A stretch of 33,645 bases of DNA from an uncultured Clostridia bacterium (GCA_947625955.1 CANQQH010000002.1:1-33645); one strand, 5' to 3'. Positions 1 through 8,885 are shown, counted from the stretch's first letter. The notes: a model not told the origin generated them from the letters alone. Numbers and translations: made by a program.

Positions 1-870
1 CTAGAAAACAAAGAAAAAACTCACCTTTTGCAACAAAAGACTTTGGAAGAGAGCTACAAGCAGAAACTTCAAGACAAGGATGAGCAAATCGGCTACTATA
101 AAGATCTCAAAATCCGCCTTTCAACCAAGATGATTGGCGAAACTTTGGAACAGCATTGCGAAACTGAATTTAATAAAAATCGCGCGCTAGGTTTCCAAAC
201 GGCAAGTTTTGCGAAAGATAACGACGCGTCTTCGGGCAGCAAGGGCGACTATATCTTCCGCGACTTCGACCAAGACGGCACCGAGTTCATTTCAATCATG
301 TTTGAGATGAAGAACCAATCGGACACCACTTCAACCAAGCACAAGAACGAGGACTTTTTCAAAGAGCTCGACAAGGACCGCCGCGAGAAAAAGTGCGAAT
401 ACGCCGTGCTCGTTTCCCTGCTCGAACCTGAAAACGAGTTTTATAACGAAGGAATTGTCGACGTCTCCTACAAATATGAAAAGATGTATGTTATTCGTCC
501 GCAGTTCTTCATTCCTATCATAACGCTTCTCAGGAACGCGTCAAGGTCGTCGCTTGAATACAAGCGCGAGCTCGCAATCGCGAGAAACCAAAACCTCGAC
601 ATCTCAAAGTTTGAAGAGGACATGAACGAGTTCAAAACCAAATTCTCGCGCAACTATTCACTTGCCAGCGAAAAGTTCTTCAAGGCCATTGAGGAGATAG
701 ATAAGACCATCGACCACTTGCAGAAGATGAAGGAGAACCTGCTTTCAAGCGAGAACAACCTTCGCCTTGCAAATAACAAGGTTGACGAGCTCTCAATCAA
801 AAAGCTCACGAAGAACAATCCAACCATGCAAAGCAAGTTTTTGGAACTAAAAAATAAAAAAGACAACTAG
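1..870 (+). CDS. DUF2130 family protein, 5' partial
   Basis: The reading frame is open to base 1, so the N-terminus lies outside the window; the first internal ATG is at 28. What is visible is the DUF2130 pattern: an N-terminal charged coiled coil ([14 protein letters not shown]), then a central domain with GDYIFRD and IMFEMKNQ, which fit the D and ExK elements of a PD-(D/E)xK nuclease-like fold, and a C-terminal coiled coil (about residues 215-280 of the ORF-track protein). DUF2130 proteins are widespread and of unproven function; the nuclease-like fold is family knowledge, and catalysis here is inference. The gene ends 52 bases before the next start, with no clear terminator between, so the two may share a transcript. 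Confidence 0.8.
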   Translation, partial: LENKEKTHLLQQKTLEESYKQKLQDKDEQIGYYKDLKIRLSTKMIGETLEQHCETEFNKNRALGFQTASFAKDNDASSGSKGDYIFRDFDQDGTEFISIMFEMKNQSDTTSTKHKNEDFFKELDKDRREKKCEYAVLVSLLEPENEFYNEGIVDVSYKYEKMYVIRPQFFIPIITLLRNASRSSLEYKRELAIARNQNLDISKFEEDMNEFKTKFSRNYSLASEKFFKAIEEIDKTIDHLQKMKENLLSSENNLRLANNKVDELSIKKLTKNNPTMQSKFLELKNKKDN

Positions 871-922
871 CGTGCATAAACTCCCCTGCCCCGGCTCATA
901 CTAAACGCAGGAGGATGTGTGT

Positions 923-1093
923 ATGAAAAAATATAGGCCAGGTGACACTGTTCCAATGACTTGTGGCTACAAGCCATACGACAAATCTGGAAACAGCCTT
1001 TCAAGCGACAAGATGTTCCTTGAAGAGGGCGACACTTTTCCACCAACCCAGCAGTCCGGCGGCTACTACGTTATGGATATGCGCGGGGAATAA
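923..1093 (+). CDS. YjzC-like small protein (56 aa)
   Basis: A 56-residue ORF missing from the ORF track because of its length. It has a perfect AGGAGG at 909-914, 8 bases before the ATG. The protein starts MKKYRPGDTVPMTCGY and contains GDTFPPTQ in its second half. The two GD(T)xxP motifs about 35 residues apart resemble the YjzC family (Bacillus YjzC has GEKAPNxGxY and GDxFPxT). The function of the family is unknown. It is followed directly by a strong hairpin terminator, which supports it being a real expressed gene. The strong ribosome binding site is seen in the sequence; the family assignment is from pattern memory and moderate. Confidence 0.65.
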   Translation: MKKYRPGDTVPMTCGYKPYDKSGNSLSSDKMFLEEGDTFPPTQQSGGYYVMDMRGE

Positions 1094-1097
1094 AAGT

Positions 1098-1127
1098 AAA
1101 CCACGAGATAAATTCTCGTGGTTTTTA
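1098..1127 (+). terminator. Rho-independent terminator
   Basis: Arms AAACCACGAG (1098-1107) and CTCGTGGTTT (1115-1124) pair perfectly and are followed by T residues. It lies 5 bases after the YjzC-like gene and overlaps the last codons of the opposite gene ending at 1125, so it probably serves both strands. Confidence 0.85.
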
Positions 1128-1385
1128 CTTTCCGTGTTCAAGGTTTTCTCTCATTGATTTGAGGTCTTCAATCAAGTTTTCGTTAAGTTTCATTCTAAGT
1201 TTTGCTTCCTCAGCCTGCCCATCAAAGTATGAAGTTTCGGTCGTTGAATTTGAATATCGTGAAAGTTGCGATATTTCCTTTTGAAGGAGAACATTCGCTT
1301 CTTGCAAACGATTAATAGCTTCTTCAATACTATGAGCATCGGCAACATCAACTTTGAACGCCTTGCCATTGATGTCAATAACCAT
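1125..1385 (-). CDS. hypothetical coiled-coil protein (86 aa)
   Basis: Not recognised. The 86-residue protein begins MVIDINGKAFKVDVADA and then has a helical, heptad-like stretch (EEAINRLQEANVLLQKEI) and a second charged helix (EEAKLRMKLNENLIEDL), so it is probably a small soluble coiled-coil protein. A GGGGGAG ribosome binding site precedes the ATG. Upstream is a consensus promoter (TTGACA, 16 bases, TATAAT), which argues that this is a real monocistronic gene. It is not the 62-aa ORF in the other frame of the track. No functional inference is made. Confidence 0.65.
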   Translation of the reverse strand: MVIDINGKAFKVDVADAHSIEEAINRLQEANVLLQKEISQLSRYSNSTTETSYFDGQAEEAKLRMKLNENLIEDLKSMRENLEHGK

Positions 1386-1411
1386 TAAAAACTCCCCCTT
1401 ATATCATTAAT

Positions 1412-1439
1412 TATACCACCAACCTGGGTTTTGTCAATA
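1412..1439 (-). promoter_or_regulatory. promoter of the 1125-1385 gene
   Basis: On the minus strand, TTGACA is followed after 16 bases by TATAAT, with TGG directly before it (extended -10). It is about 25 bases upstream of the coiled-coil protein gene. Confidence 0.7.
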
Positions 1440-1492
1440 TTTTGTATTTTTGGCACATTGCCACCAAAAAAACCACAAATGCGTGAATTGAT

Positions 1493-1520
1493 TTGATTTT
1501 AGTATTATTTTATTTATAAT
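1493..1520 (+). promoter_or_regulatory. promoter of the BspA-like gene
   Basis: TTGATT (1493-1498), a 16-base spacer and a perfect TATAAT (1515-1520). It sits about 30 bases upstream of the AGAAGGA ribosome binding site at 1540-1546 that serves the ATG at 1552. Confidence 0.6.
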
Positions 1521-1551
1521 TAAATTGAGATAGTATATCAGAAGGAACATA

Positions 1552-4072
1552 ATGATAAAATCAATAAATCGTCACGCAATAAGGAATTTGAGAATCATTC
1601 TCATATTCTCAATCCTCTACCATCGCAGCTTGTTCGGTGGTATGCGTTTATTGTGCGCTCTGGGGCGAGGCGAACTCATCATTCAACATTGTTTATGAGG
1701 TCTTCACCAGCGATCCGTTCGTCTATGTTCTCAAAGGCGACGACACCTACGAAATCGTTGACCTGACCGATGACACGCTTTCTGAATACATCATCCCCGA
1801 CATGGTCAACGGCAAAAAGGTCACTTCCATTGCAGACAGCATCTTCTATCCAGCGAGGTCAACCATGACGAATGTTGTTTTTGGAAACAACATCAAAAAG
1901 ATTGGTGCATACAGCTTCTATCATTGCAAAAGTCTTACCGAGCTCAACTTCAATGAAGGCTTGGAAGAGATTGGAAAACACGCTTTTCAAGAGTGCGACA
2001 TTCTTTCTTCCATCACAATCCCAACAACCTTCAAAACTTTTGGGAAAAATGCTTTCACGGATTGCTTTGAGCTTGCAACAATAACCTATAAAGCAATAAA
2101 TGCAAACGACATGGACGACGAGTGCCGCCCATTTAGCAACAGCAGTTCACAAAGGCAAGACATGGAAGTTATTTTCACCGAGGATGTTATTCATATTCCA
2201 GCGTGCCTATTCCGCTCTTCTTCCTCAAAAGGTTCTCACGCCTACCTCACAAAGGTCACGATTGGCGAAAATGTTCAAACGATTGGCGACCACGCGTTCT
2301 ATAACAGCTTTTCACTTGCCACATTGAACTTCAATGCAACGCGAGCTGAGGACTTCAATTCAAGTGCCGACATTTTCTATGCTGCCGGCGTTCTTGCCGA
2401 CGAGCTTGTGGTTAACATGGGCAACAATGTTGAGAACATCCCTGCGAATATTTTCCATGGAAGTTCGAGCACAACCAACTATATCAACATAAAATCGCTC
2501 ACCATTCCAGAGGGCGTCAAAGATATTGGCGCGAGCGCGTTCAAATACACATTCGGTCTCGAACATCTCTATTTCAACGCAATCGACTGCGCCAACATGG
2601 AAGACGAAGACGATATTTTCTATCAAACTGCAACGCTTGCTCCAAACGGATGCGAAGTTGTTGTTGGCGACCAAGTAACAAGGATTCCAGCCCACCTTCT
2701 TCACGGCAGCTCCGACAAAGAAAAATTTAACCACTTCACAAAGCTGACCATCGGTTTGTCGGTGAAGGAGTTTGGCTTATACGCATTCAGGAACTGCTAT
2801 GGCCTCAAAGAAGTTCTTTATAGAGCAGAGAACTGCAACGACCTTTCGAGCAGCCTCAGGGTGTTCGACAGGTGCGGCGAGAACACCGACGGCCTGATTT
2901 TCACAGTTGATGACACGGTTCAAAGAATCCCTGCCTATCTTTGCGAAACAACAACCTCAACCGCCGCGCACACCATAGAACTCACAATCGGTCAAAATGT
3001 GACGTCAATTGGCTCGCGTGCGTTTGGCCATTTTGAATATCTTTCAAAGATTTTCTATAACGCAACCGCCATGCCCGACTTCGACCTTTCCACCTTTGTT
3101 GAAGACTCGCCAAACATTTTCTACGACGCCGGGCAACTGAACGAGAACGGCATTGAACTTGTTATTGGCGAAAATGTTACAAGTATTCCTTCGTATCTTT
3201 TCCACTGCCACACAAACGGCTTTCCAAATATCAAAACAATGAACATTCCTGAAAAAGTTGAGTTTATTGGCGAGTATGCCTTCCCATTTTTATATAATCT
3301 TGAGACCCTCAACTATAACGCGATAAAGTTTAGCCACCAGCACACCGAAAACATGCACATTTTTAACTCCGCCGGAAGAGACGTTCAAGCTGGGCTGACC
3401 ATTAACTTTGGCGAATCGGTTTGGGAAATCCCAGACTACCTCTTCTACCCTTCTGGGCAAGAGACTTTGATGATGAATATAAAATCGCTCACCATTCCAG
3501 ACAATGTTCAAAGAATTGGCAGCAACGCGTTCAACTATAACTATAACCTTCTCGAGCTCACCATTGGAACTGGCGTGAAAGAACTTGGCGACTATGCCTT
3601 TGGTCGCTGCAATAACCTTGCAACCATAAACTATAAAATTCCAAAACTTGACCATGAGCTGACAAGCGACTCAAATGTTTTCTATCGCGCAGGGCAAGAC
3701 CATGTTGGAATTGTTTATGTCATCTTCTCCGACGACGTTATCGACATCCCTGCCTACCTCTTCTGCAATAGCGAAACCAGCGCCACAACCATTGACCACG
3801 TTTATATCGGTGCAAACGTTCAAACAATTGGCAACAAAGCGTTCGAATATTGCTTGGAACTTGCAACCGTTATCATCGGCAGCGAGACTATCTATTCTCA
3901 GCTTCAAGACATACAATCCGCCGGGCTCTTGATTGAATACGCAAAGCAAATCGCGGTCAAAGACTCCATCATTGAAAGCCTGGGAACAAACGATTTCCTT
4001 GAAAACAACTACACAAAGTCAGCTGGCGAAGGCGACTATGTTGGCTTCACCGTTTATAGTTTGGCGGCATAA
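1552..4072 (+). CDS. BspA-type LRR surface protein, frameshifted signal peptide
   Basis: A large protein made of repeated LRR_5 (BspA/TpLRR) units of the form IGxxAFxxCxxL..LNY..A, at least eight blocks, alternating with short inserts holding VFY.AG and IPAYLF motifs. Such proteins are usually exported and act in adhesion or surface binding. The ORF track starts at a GTG at 1637 that lacks a ribosome binding site. An ATG at 1552 has AGAAGGA in front and encodes a basic n-region and hydrophobic start (MIKSINRHAIRNLRIILIFSIL). After that the hydrophobic h-region continues in the +1 frame (TIAACSVVCVYCALWGEA) straight into the long ORF. The two halves make one good signal peptide split by a one-base shift near 1605-1620. 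No sortase or other anchor is visible at the C-terminus. The LRR call is firm; the start correction is inference. Confidence 0.85.
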
Positions 4073-4105
4073 TACATTTTTTTCGCAAAATTGCTATAAA
4101 TCATT

Positions 4106-4134
4106 TTGTTTTCCACTAAAAATTGTGATATTAT
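4106..4134 (+). promoter_or_regulatory. promoter of the TasA-like gene
   Basis: TTGTTT (4106-4111), exactly 17 bases, then TATTAT (4129-4134), one mismatch from consensus. It lies about 60 bases upstream of the ATG at 4195 and opens a 5' leader that contains the inverted repeat at 4140-4172. Confidence 0.55.
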
Positions 4135-4139
4135 AAAGT

Positions 4140-4172
4140 CAAATTGAGTGCCATCGCCCAATTTGAATAAAA
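4140..4172 (+). promoter_or_regulatory. 5'-UTR inverted repeat before TasA-like gene
   Basis: CAAATTG and CAATTTG form an inverted repeat within the leader between the promoter and the strong AAGGAGG ribosome binding site (4183-4189). It is followed by A-rich sequence rather than a T-run, so it is not a terminator; a 5' mRNA stabiliser or a protein-binding site is possible. The function is inference. Confidence 0.4.
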
Positions 4173-4194
4173 AAATTTATCAAAGGAGGAGCTT

Positions 4195-4803
4195 ATGAGC
4201 ACAAAGAAAAAACTTGTTATTTCGTTGACATCTCTCGCAATTGTTCTCGTTGTTGCAGTTGCTGCGGTTGGAATTACCCTTGCAGCTTTGAATGGAACAG
4301 TTGCTTCTACATTTACCATTAATTACACCGCCTATAACGTTAAAGCAACCGTTACCGCAAAGTATAAAATTGGAACACAAGGAGATGTAAATTTCACTGG
4401 CGGTGAGCCTGCTGGTACATTAAAATTCATCGAAACCCAAGAAACAGCATCTGGAACTCTTAAAGTAGATGATCCTATCACTTTGACATCTACAGATACC
4501 TATGTTGTTGTTACCTACACATTCAAAAACGATTGGACAGAAGATGACAGCGAAACAAAGTCAAACCTTGTTGTTTCTACCGAAACAACAACAATCCAAG
4601 GTCAAGAAGGCATTAAAATCACATACGATACAGATGGTGATGATGACTTTGAGGAAACAGATCTTTCAAGCCTTGCTGCAGTTGCACCAAATGAAACTTT
4701 AACAATAAAGATCAAGTTTGAACTTACCAATAACGCAACAAAAACTGTTAACCTTTCAGTTTCACTTAACTGGAAACTTGAATCACAAAAAATTGAAGAG
4801 TAA
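4195..4803 (+). CDS. TasA/camelysin-like secreted protein (SipW-type signal)
   Basis: A 202-residue exported protein. Residues 1-32 form a lysine-start signal peptide with a long hydrophobic core (KKKLVISLTSLAIVLVVAVAAV) and a small-residue cleavage zone (AALNGTVAS), much like the signals processed by SipW-type peptidases. The mature part is Thr/Ser-rich, beta-type and acidic, with hydroxylated strands (TINYTAYNVKATVTAKYK) and an Asp cluster (DTDGDDDFEE) that could bind calcium. Its size, signal type and place two genes upstream of an S/H/D signal peptidase fit the TasA/camelysin group, which forms matrix fibres or surface proteins. A very strong AAGGAGG site and a private promoter suggest high expression. 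The exact family is not certain by eye; a minor pilin-like or unrelated secreted beta protein is possible. Confidence 0.6.
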   Translation: MSTKKKLVISLTSLAIVLVVAVAAVGITLAALNGTVASTFTINYTAYNVKATVTAKYKIGTQGDVNFTGGEPAGTLKFIETQETASGTLKVDDPITLTSTDTYVVVTYTFKNDWTEDDSETKSNLVVSTETTTIQGQEGIKITYDTDGDDDFEETDLSSLAAVAPNETLTIKIKFELTNNATKTVNLSVSLNWKLESQKIEE

Positions 4804-4822
4804 TTAAAAACAAAACAAATAG

Positions 4823-4853
4823 CTTTCAAAAGTTTGATGGCGGATTTTGAAAG
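4823..4853 (+). terminator. hairpin after TasA-like gene (possible RNA stabiliser)
   Basis: Perfect 9-base arms CTTTCAAAA (4823-4831) and TTTTGAAAG (4845-4853) with a 13-base loop. There is no T-run, so it may protect the 3' end of the upstream message rather than terminate. It stands just before a second, T-tailed hairpin. Confidence 0.5.
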
Positions 4854-4860
4854 TAGAACA

Positions 4861-4899
4861 AAATGTCCGGTTGAATTTTTGTTGGCCGAACATTTTTTT
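4861..4899 (+). terminator. attenuating terminator inside the TasA-like operon
   Basis: Arms AAATGTCCGG (4861-4870) and CCGAACATTT (4886-4895) pair with one mismatch, followed by seven T. It lies between the TasA-like gene and the next gene, directly before that gene's ribosome binding site. Partial termination here would give much more of the first protein than of the downstream ones. Confidence 0.6.
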
Positions 4900-4914
4900 A
4901 TTGAAGGAGAAAGC

Positions 4915-5502
4915 ATGAACACTCAATATATCTCCACCGCCCCTGCTGCTGAGCAGGAAGAAAAAAAGAAGAAAAAGAAACTTATTCTCATTATTTTCTT
5001 CATCTTCTTTTCGTGTGCCGCCGTTATTGGCGTTATTGTGGGCGTTGTTCTTGGAACGAAAAAGCCCGCTTCAAACCTGCTTTCAGTCACCATCGACCCG
5101 ATTATTGTTAACAATGCGAGCGAAACGCATATCGAAGGCGCCGAGAAGTTCACTCTCGACCTCACCAACGGCTCAAAAGACTTCACAAAAGATCTAAATG
5201 TGCAACTCTCGGGCGAAGAATATTTCAAATATTCAATCGAAATTGAAAACGACGAAACAGACAAAATATACTTTTTTATCAGCCTTTCAAACCTTGAAAA
5301 CAACGGCTTTGCAATAACCTATAAAATTGGTGGCGAGGAGCTCGCCTTCCCCGCCGAGGGTGAAGTGAAGGGCGAGATTGCAAAAGGGCAAAAACAAAAA
5401 ATAGAAATACTTTTCAAAATGAGTGATAGTGAACTTGAAAGTGGTAAAGTTGCCGGGAAGCTGACTTTCTCGGCGTCAATGGTAGAAGAAATAGATGAGT
5501 GA
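4915..5502 (+). CDS. single-pass exported protein of the signal peptidase operon
   Basis: The track starts at 4834, but the ATG at 4915 has AAGGAGA at a proper distance, while the 4834 start would lie inside the terminator region. The resulting 195-residue protein has a short N-terminus, a run of six lysines, one hydrophobic segment (LILIIFFIFFSCAAVIGVIVGVVLG, about residues 23-47), and a beta-rich extracellular domain of about 145 residues with no cysteine. It is not a recognised family. The domain looks like a small Ig-like or TasA-like fold (LDLTNGSKDFTKDLNVQLSG). It overlaps the signal peptidase gene by ATGAGTGA, so the two are translationally coupled, and it is a candidate substrate or accessory component of that peptidase. 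Confidence 0.65.
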   Translation: MNTQYISTAPAAEQEEKKKKKKLILIIFFIFFSCAAVIGVIVGVVLGTKKPASNLLSVTIDPIIVNNASETHIEGAEKFTLDLTNGSKDFTKDLNVQLSGEEYFKYSIEIENDETDKIYFFISLSNLENNGFAITYKIGGEELAFPAEGEVKGEIAKGQKQKIEILFKMSDSELESGKVAGKLTFSASMVEEIDE

Positions 5503-6700
5503 AAACGAAGTTATAGTCGATAGAAAACTGGAAGCAAAGGCAAAGAAACTTGCAAAAAAATATGCCAAGCAGAGAAAGGTCAACGAAAAACTCTTGCGGC
5601 CTAAAAAATGGTGGCAATCTCTTTTGACATGGACATCAAGTATTCTCATGCTCTTTGTAATTTTTATCGCAACAACTTTTTCGGTCAGCGTTGTTGTTTC
5701 AAAAATCAACAAGACAGCCCCAATCTATTTGGGAACAAGCTGCATGAAAATCGCCAGTGGAAGCATGAAGGCAAGCGGCTTTGAAATCGGAGATGTTATC
5801 GTCACCCACTCCGTGAAACCCGAGACCCTCAGCGTTGGCGACAACATTGCGTTCTATGTTTCCTATAACGACATGAGAAGGTTCAATTCTCAAACCGCAA
5901 AACTGATTGAAACAAACCAGAAAATCAAATTTACAACCCCAATTTCCACCCTTCTTGGCATCCATTCAAAAAAGATATCCACTGCTGCAAAGACTGGATG
6001 CAAAATTGTTTTCCACCAGATTGTTGCCGTGTATGAAGACGAAAACGGCGAGAGGTGGTTCAAAACCAAGGGCACCTCAAACTCTTCAAGCGACACCTGG
6101 ACAATAAGCGAATCCATGGTTATTGGCGCCCATGCAACAAACGGCTTTTCAAAAATGGTTGCTGCGATTCTCAACGCCATAACAAACGACCCAAGGCTTC
6201 TTGTTTGCTGCACGCTTCTGCCTTTCATTCTCGTTGTTATACTGGTTGCTGGCAACCTTATCAAAGATATAGCCCTCATCATGATTGAACTCGACATTGT
6301 TGAAGAGAAGCGAAAACTCACCGACGATATCTGCGTCAGGAATAAGATTGGCTACCAAATGGGCACGAAGGTGAAATATAAAGTTCTTGCGCAAGCCAAG
6401 CCTGAGGAGTTCTCGCTCTATATGTCGCTGCTCTGGGAAAACGGCTCAACACCTGCAAATGTGAAAAAGTATTATAAGCGCAAAGCGCTCCTTCTCAGGA
6501 AAAACCAGGAGTTGCTTGAACTCAACCGCGAGTGCCAAGAGATGTTCAAAAACAACGAGACTCCAACAAAGATTGCAAAGCACTATAACGACAAGCGCAG
6601 CGAAATCGAAAAACGCCACAAAGAGCGCGTCAAGAAACTAAACGCCATCAAGAAAAAATACAAAAACAAAAAGCCCCAGGCCGACGCTCCCGCACAATAA
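5495..6700 (+). CDS. SipW/ER-type signal peptidase I with long basic C-terminal tail
   Basis: A 401-residue S26B-type signal peptidase. A cytoplasmic basic N-terminus is followed by a membrane segment (about 44-68), the nucleophile box SGSM (Ser90), GDVIVT (100-104), and a VFHQIVAVY segment whose His174 takes the place of the bacterial catalytic Lys. Next comes FKTKGTSNSSSD with Asp200. The Ser/His/Asp set is typical of the SipW/archaeal/ER branch. Where SipW usually has TKGDAN, this protein has TKGTSN. A second membrane segment (about 235-265) is followed by a basic helical tail of about 135 residues rich in KK and RR, much longer than in SipW (about 190 aa in total). It probably cleaves the two exported proteins encoded just upstream. 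It is coupled to the previous gene by a start/stop overlap and followed by a strong terminator. Confidence 0.85.
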   Translation: MSENEVIVDRKLEAKAKKLAKKYAKQRKVNEKLLRPKKWWQSLLTWTSSILMLFVIFIATTFSVSVVVSKINKTAPIYLGTSCMKIASGSMKASGFEIGDVIVTHSVKPETLSVGDNIAFYVSYNDMRRFNSQTAKLIETNQKIKFTTPISTLLGIHSKKISTAAKTGCKIVFHQIVAVYEDENGERWFKTKGTSNSSSDTWTISESMVIGAHATNGFSKMVAAILNAITNDPRLLVCCTLLPFILVVILVAGNLIKDIALIMIELDIVEEKRKLTDDICVRNKIGYQMGTKVKYKVLAQAKPEEFSLYMSLLWENGSTPANVKKYYKRKALLLRKNQELLELNRECQEMFKNNETPTKIAKHYNDKRSEIEKRHKERVKKLNAIKKKYKNKKPQADAPAQ

Positions 6701-6720
6701 AAAAACATCTATAATAAGCA

Positions 6721-6750
6721 AAAAAATAACGCTACGCAGCGTTATTTTTT
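6721..6750. terminator. bidirectional terminator
   Basis: A perfect 13-base stem, AAAAAATAACGCT and AGCGTTATTTTTT, with a 4-base loop. The A-run and T-run at the two ends make it work in both directions, for the signal peptidase operon (+) and the beta-helix/LRR gene (-), whose stop codon lies inside the stem. Confidence 0.9.
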
Positions 6751-8732
6751 CTCTCCTTTTTTGGAAAAACCACAAATCTTTTATCATCAAAAATTATGTT
6801 CTCAACTTTGTGCTTTCTCTCGTCTTGTGCAACTTCAACATCAAATTGTTGCTTTTCCTCATCCGCACAAGCGTTTGAAACCAGAAGTTTTGGCCACTTC
6901 TCAAACTCCTGTTCTTGTTTTTGCTTCGCGGCATTTGGAATAAATGAGCTTTGCGCATAAGTGACCTTCGCCTTGAGAAGCGCGTCATTGCCAGATGTAT
7001 TACTAATCTTGGCTTTCAAACTATTCCATTGTTCTCTCGTCCCATGAAAAATAACATCTGTCAAACTATCACAATTTGAAAATGCCGAATCTCCAACACC
7101 TATTAATTCTCCTGGAAGTTCAATCTTCTGCAACTCGTAGCAATAATCAAAAACATTATAATCAATCACCGTCACTCCGCTTGGGATGCTTATTTCCTTC
7201 AATACTTCACAATGAGTAAATGCCGCCATAGGAATCGTTGTAATATATTGAGGAAGCCGAATATAAGTAAGATAATAATTATGACCAAAAGCATACCTAC
7301 CAATTTGTGTCATTGTATCCGGCAAAATCAAACTTTTGAAACTTTTACTATAAAAAGCATTTTCTACGCACGCAATAACAGGCGCACCCGCATAATAGTT
7401 TGGCACAACAATTTCGAGATTTTCATTAGCAACATTATTAGGCACCTGCACAGTATAACCGCCGTCTATTGAAATGTATCTTAAATATGTTGATGAAGCT
7501 GGTTTTTCTTCATATATGATAACAACATCATTATTAACGACATATCTATCTGTTGTTCCCTGTCTTGTTACCCCTTCAACTTCAAGATTCATCCAATATT
7601 CGTTTTTTATAGTATAATATATTTCAAGAACTTCATCTTTTTTAACCTTTTCACCACTATACAATTGTGTTCCATTTCTTTTCACAACAACTTGCTGAGG
7701 TACGGTTCCAAGAAAGAAATCAACATTTTTGTTCAAAATTTCATCTTCATTTATTTCTTCACTTGAACAAGAAAATATTGCGTCTTTTTCAACATATATT
7801 GCTGATCCATATTCAGCTTCACAACGATAAATTTCACCACCTGTTATATTGCAAGATGACCCCGTTGAAACATATATTCCGCCACCATATGTTGCTTGAC
7901 AGGAGTATATTTCGCCTTCAGTCATGGTGAGAGAAGCCCCACCAGATGCAAGAAATATTCCGCCACCATTTGTTGCATTACCACTATAAATTTGCCCATA
8001 ACTATTGTTAATTTCTACTGAACCACCAGCTTCAACATAAATGCAACCACCATTTTGCGCATATCCTCCAAAAATAGCTGGGTGTTTTGATAGGCTTTTA
8101 TAATCAACAACCAATGTTGCACCAGACGACAAGTATATAGTACCACCATTTGAGTTACAATTCCCATCAATAATGCCACCATACATTTCAACTTTGGCAT
8201 TTTTTTCGCAAAAAACCGCTCCACCACAATACTCAGAAGAACCATCTATTGATCCGTCATTCATAATCAAGGTCGCATTTTCTTCAAGATAAACTGCTCC
8301 GCCCCATAGCGAGCTCCCGCGTATATCTCCGCCATTCATTATAAATGTTCCACCCGATTCAACATAGACCGCGCCACCAAAATACGCTTCCGTGCTTCCA
8401 AGGTTCCCGCCTTCCATAATGAATGTGCCCTCGCTCGAAACATAAACAACACCACCAAAGGTTGCGATCCTGCTATCTTCTTCCTCTTGATAAATATTCT
8501 CAAATTCGCCATCCGTCAATGTCATTGTTGCGCCTTTTCCAACAAAAATGCGCGCACCCCGCAAATATGATTCACTCGCTATGCTCGAAGGCTTTGATGG
8601 CGGCTCTTCAAATTCATATTCACCTTCCCAATATAGTGCCGAAGCACTACTTTGGTTTTGAATGAGTTGAAACGAAAAATATATCGCCAGAGTGGTTACA
8701 ATAAAAAGTAAAATTGCCGATATCTTTTTCAT
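6732..8732 (-). CDS. beta-helix plus LRR surface protein
   Basis: A 666-residue exported protein. Residues 1-32 form a signal peptide (MKKISAILLFIVTTLAIYF). Residues about 60-320 are parallel beta-helix repeats of the type GGAVYVESGGTFIMNGGDI, with at least ten turns, each with GGx(I/V)Y(V/L) and a G-rich corner. Residues about 325-420 have a linker with KKDEVLEIYYT. Residues about 425-580 contain BspA-type LRR units (ENAFYSKSFKSLILPDTMTQIGRYAFG). The C-terminus is charged, with no LPxTG. Proteins of this build are surface adhesins or glycan-binding proteins in gut Gram-positives. GAGGAAG is placed well before the ATG. The upstream promoter holds a 12-G tract, so on/off switching is likely. 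The signal type would suit either a normal or the neighbouring SipW-type peptidase. Confidence 0.8.
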   Translation of the reverse strand: MKKISAILLFIVTTLAIYFSFQLIQNQSSASALYWEGEYEFEEPPSKPSSIASESYLRGARIFVGKGATMTLTDGEFENIYQEEEDSRIATFGGVVYVSSEGTFIMEGGNLGSTEAYFGGAVYVESGGTFIMNGGDIRGSSLWGGAVYLEENATLIMNDGSIDGSSEYCGGAVFCEKNAKVEMYGGIIDGNCNSNGGTIYLSSGATLVVDYKSLSKHPAIFGGYAQNGGCIYVEAGGSVEINNSYGQIYSGNATNGGGIFLASGGASLTMTEGEIYSCQATYGGGIYVSTGSSCNITGGEIYRCEAEYGSAIYVEKDAIFSCSSEEINEDEILNKNVDFFLGTVPQQVVVKRNGTQLYSGEKVKKDEVLEIYYTIKNEYWMNLEVEGVTRQGTTDRYVVNNDVVIIYEEKPASSTYLRYISIDGGYTVQVPNNVANENLEIVVPNYYAGAPVIACVENAFYSKSFKSLILPDTMTQIGRYAFGHNYYLTYIRLPQYITTIPMAAFTHCEVLKEISIPSGVTVIDYNVFDYCYELQKIELPGELIGVGDSAFSNCDSLTDVIFHGTREQWNSLKAKISNTSGNDALLKAKVTYAQSSFIPNAAKQKQEQEFEKWPKLLVSNACADEEKQQFDVEVAQDERKHKVENIIFDDKRFVVFPKKERKNNAA

Positions 8733-8811
8733 TTGCTTCCTCTATTCAAAATTATTCACAGGAAAAACAGCGCGCAAAGCGACCCTGCCCACTCTTTTTC
8801 TATACATAAAA

Positions 8812-8842
8812 AATATACCCCCCCCCCCCATATTTTTGTCAA
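8812..8842 (-). promoter_or_regulatory. promoter with 12-G tract (candidate phase-variable)
   Basis: On the minus strand: TTGACA (8842-8837), AAAATAT, twelve consecutive G (8829-8818), then TATATT (8817-8812). The spacer is 19 bases, 2 above the optimum of 17, and 12 of the 19 are a homopolymer. Change of tract length by slipped-strand mispairing would alter the spacing and so the strength of the promoter of the surface protein gene starting at 8732. Confidence 0.7.
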
Positions 8843-8885
8843 ATGTTTAGGGGCAGTTTTTCAATATTTTTTATTTCCATCAAAC

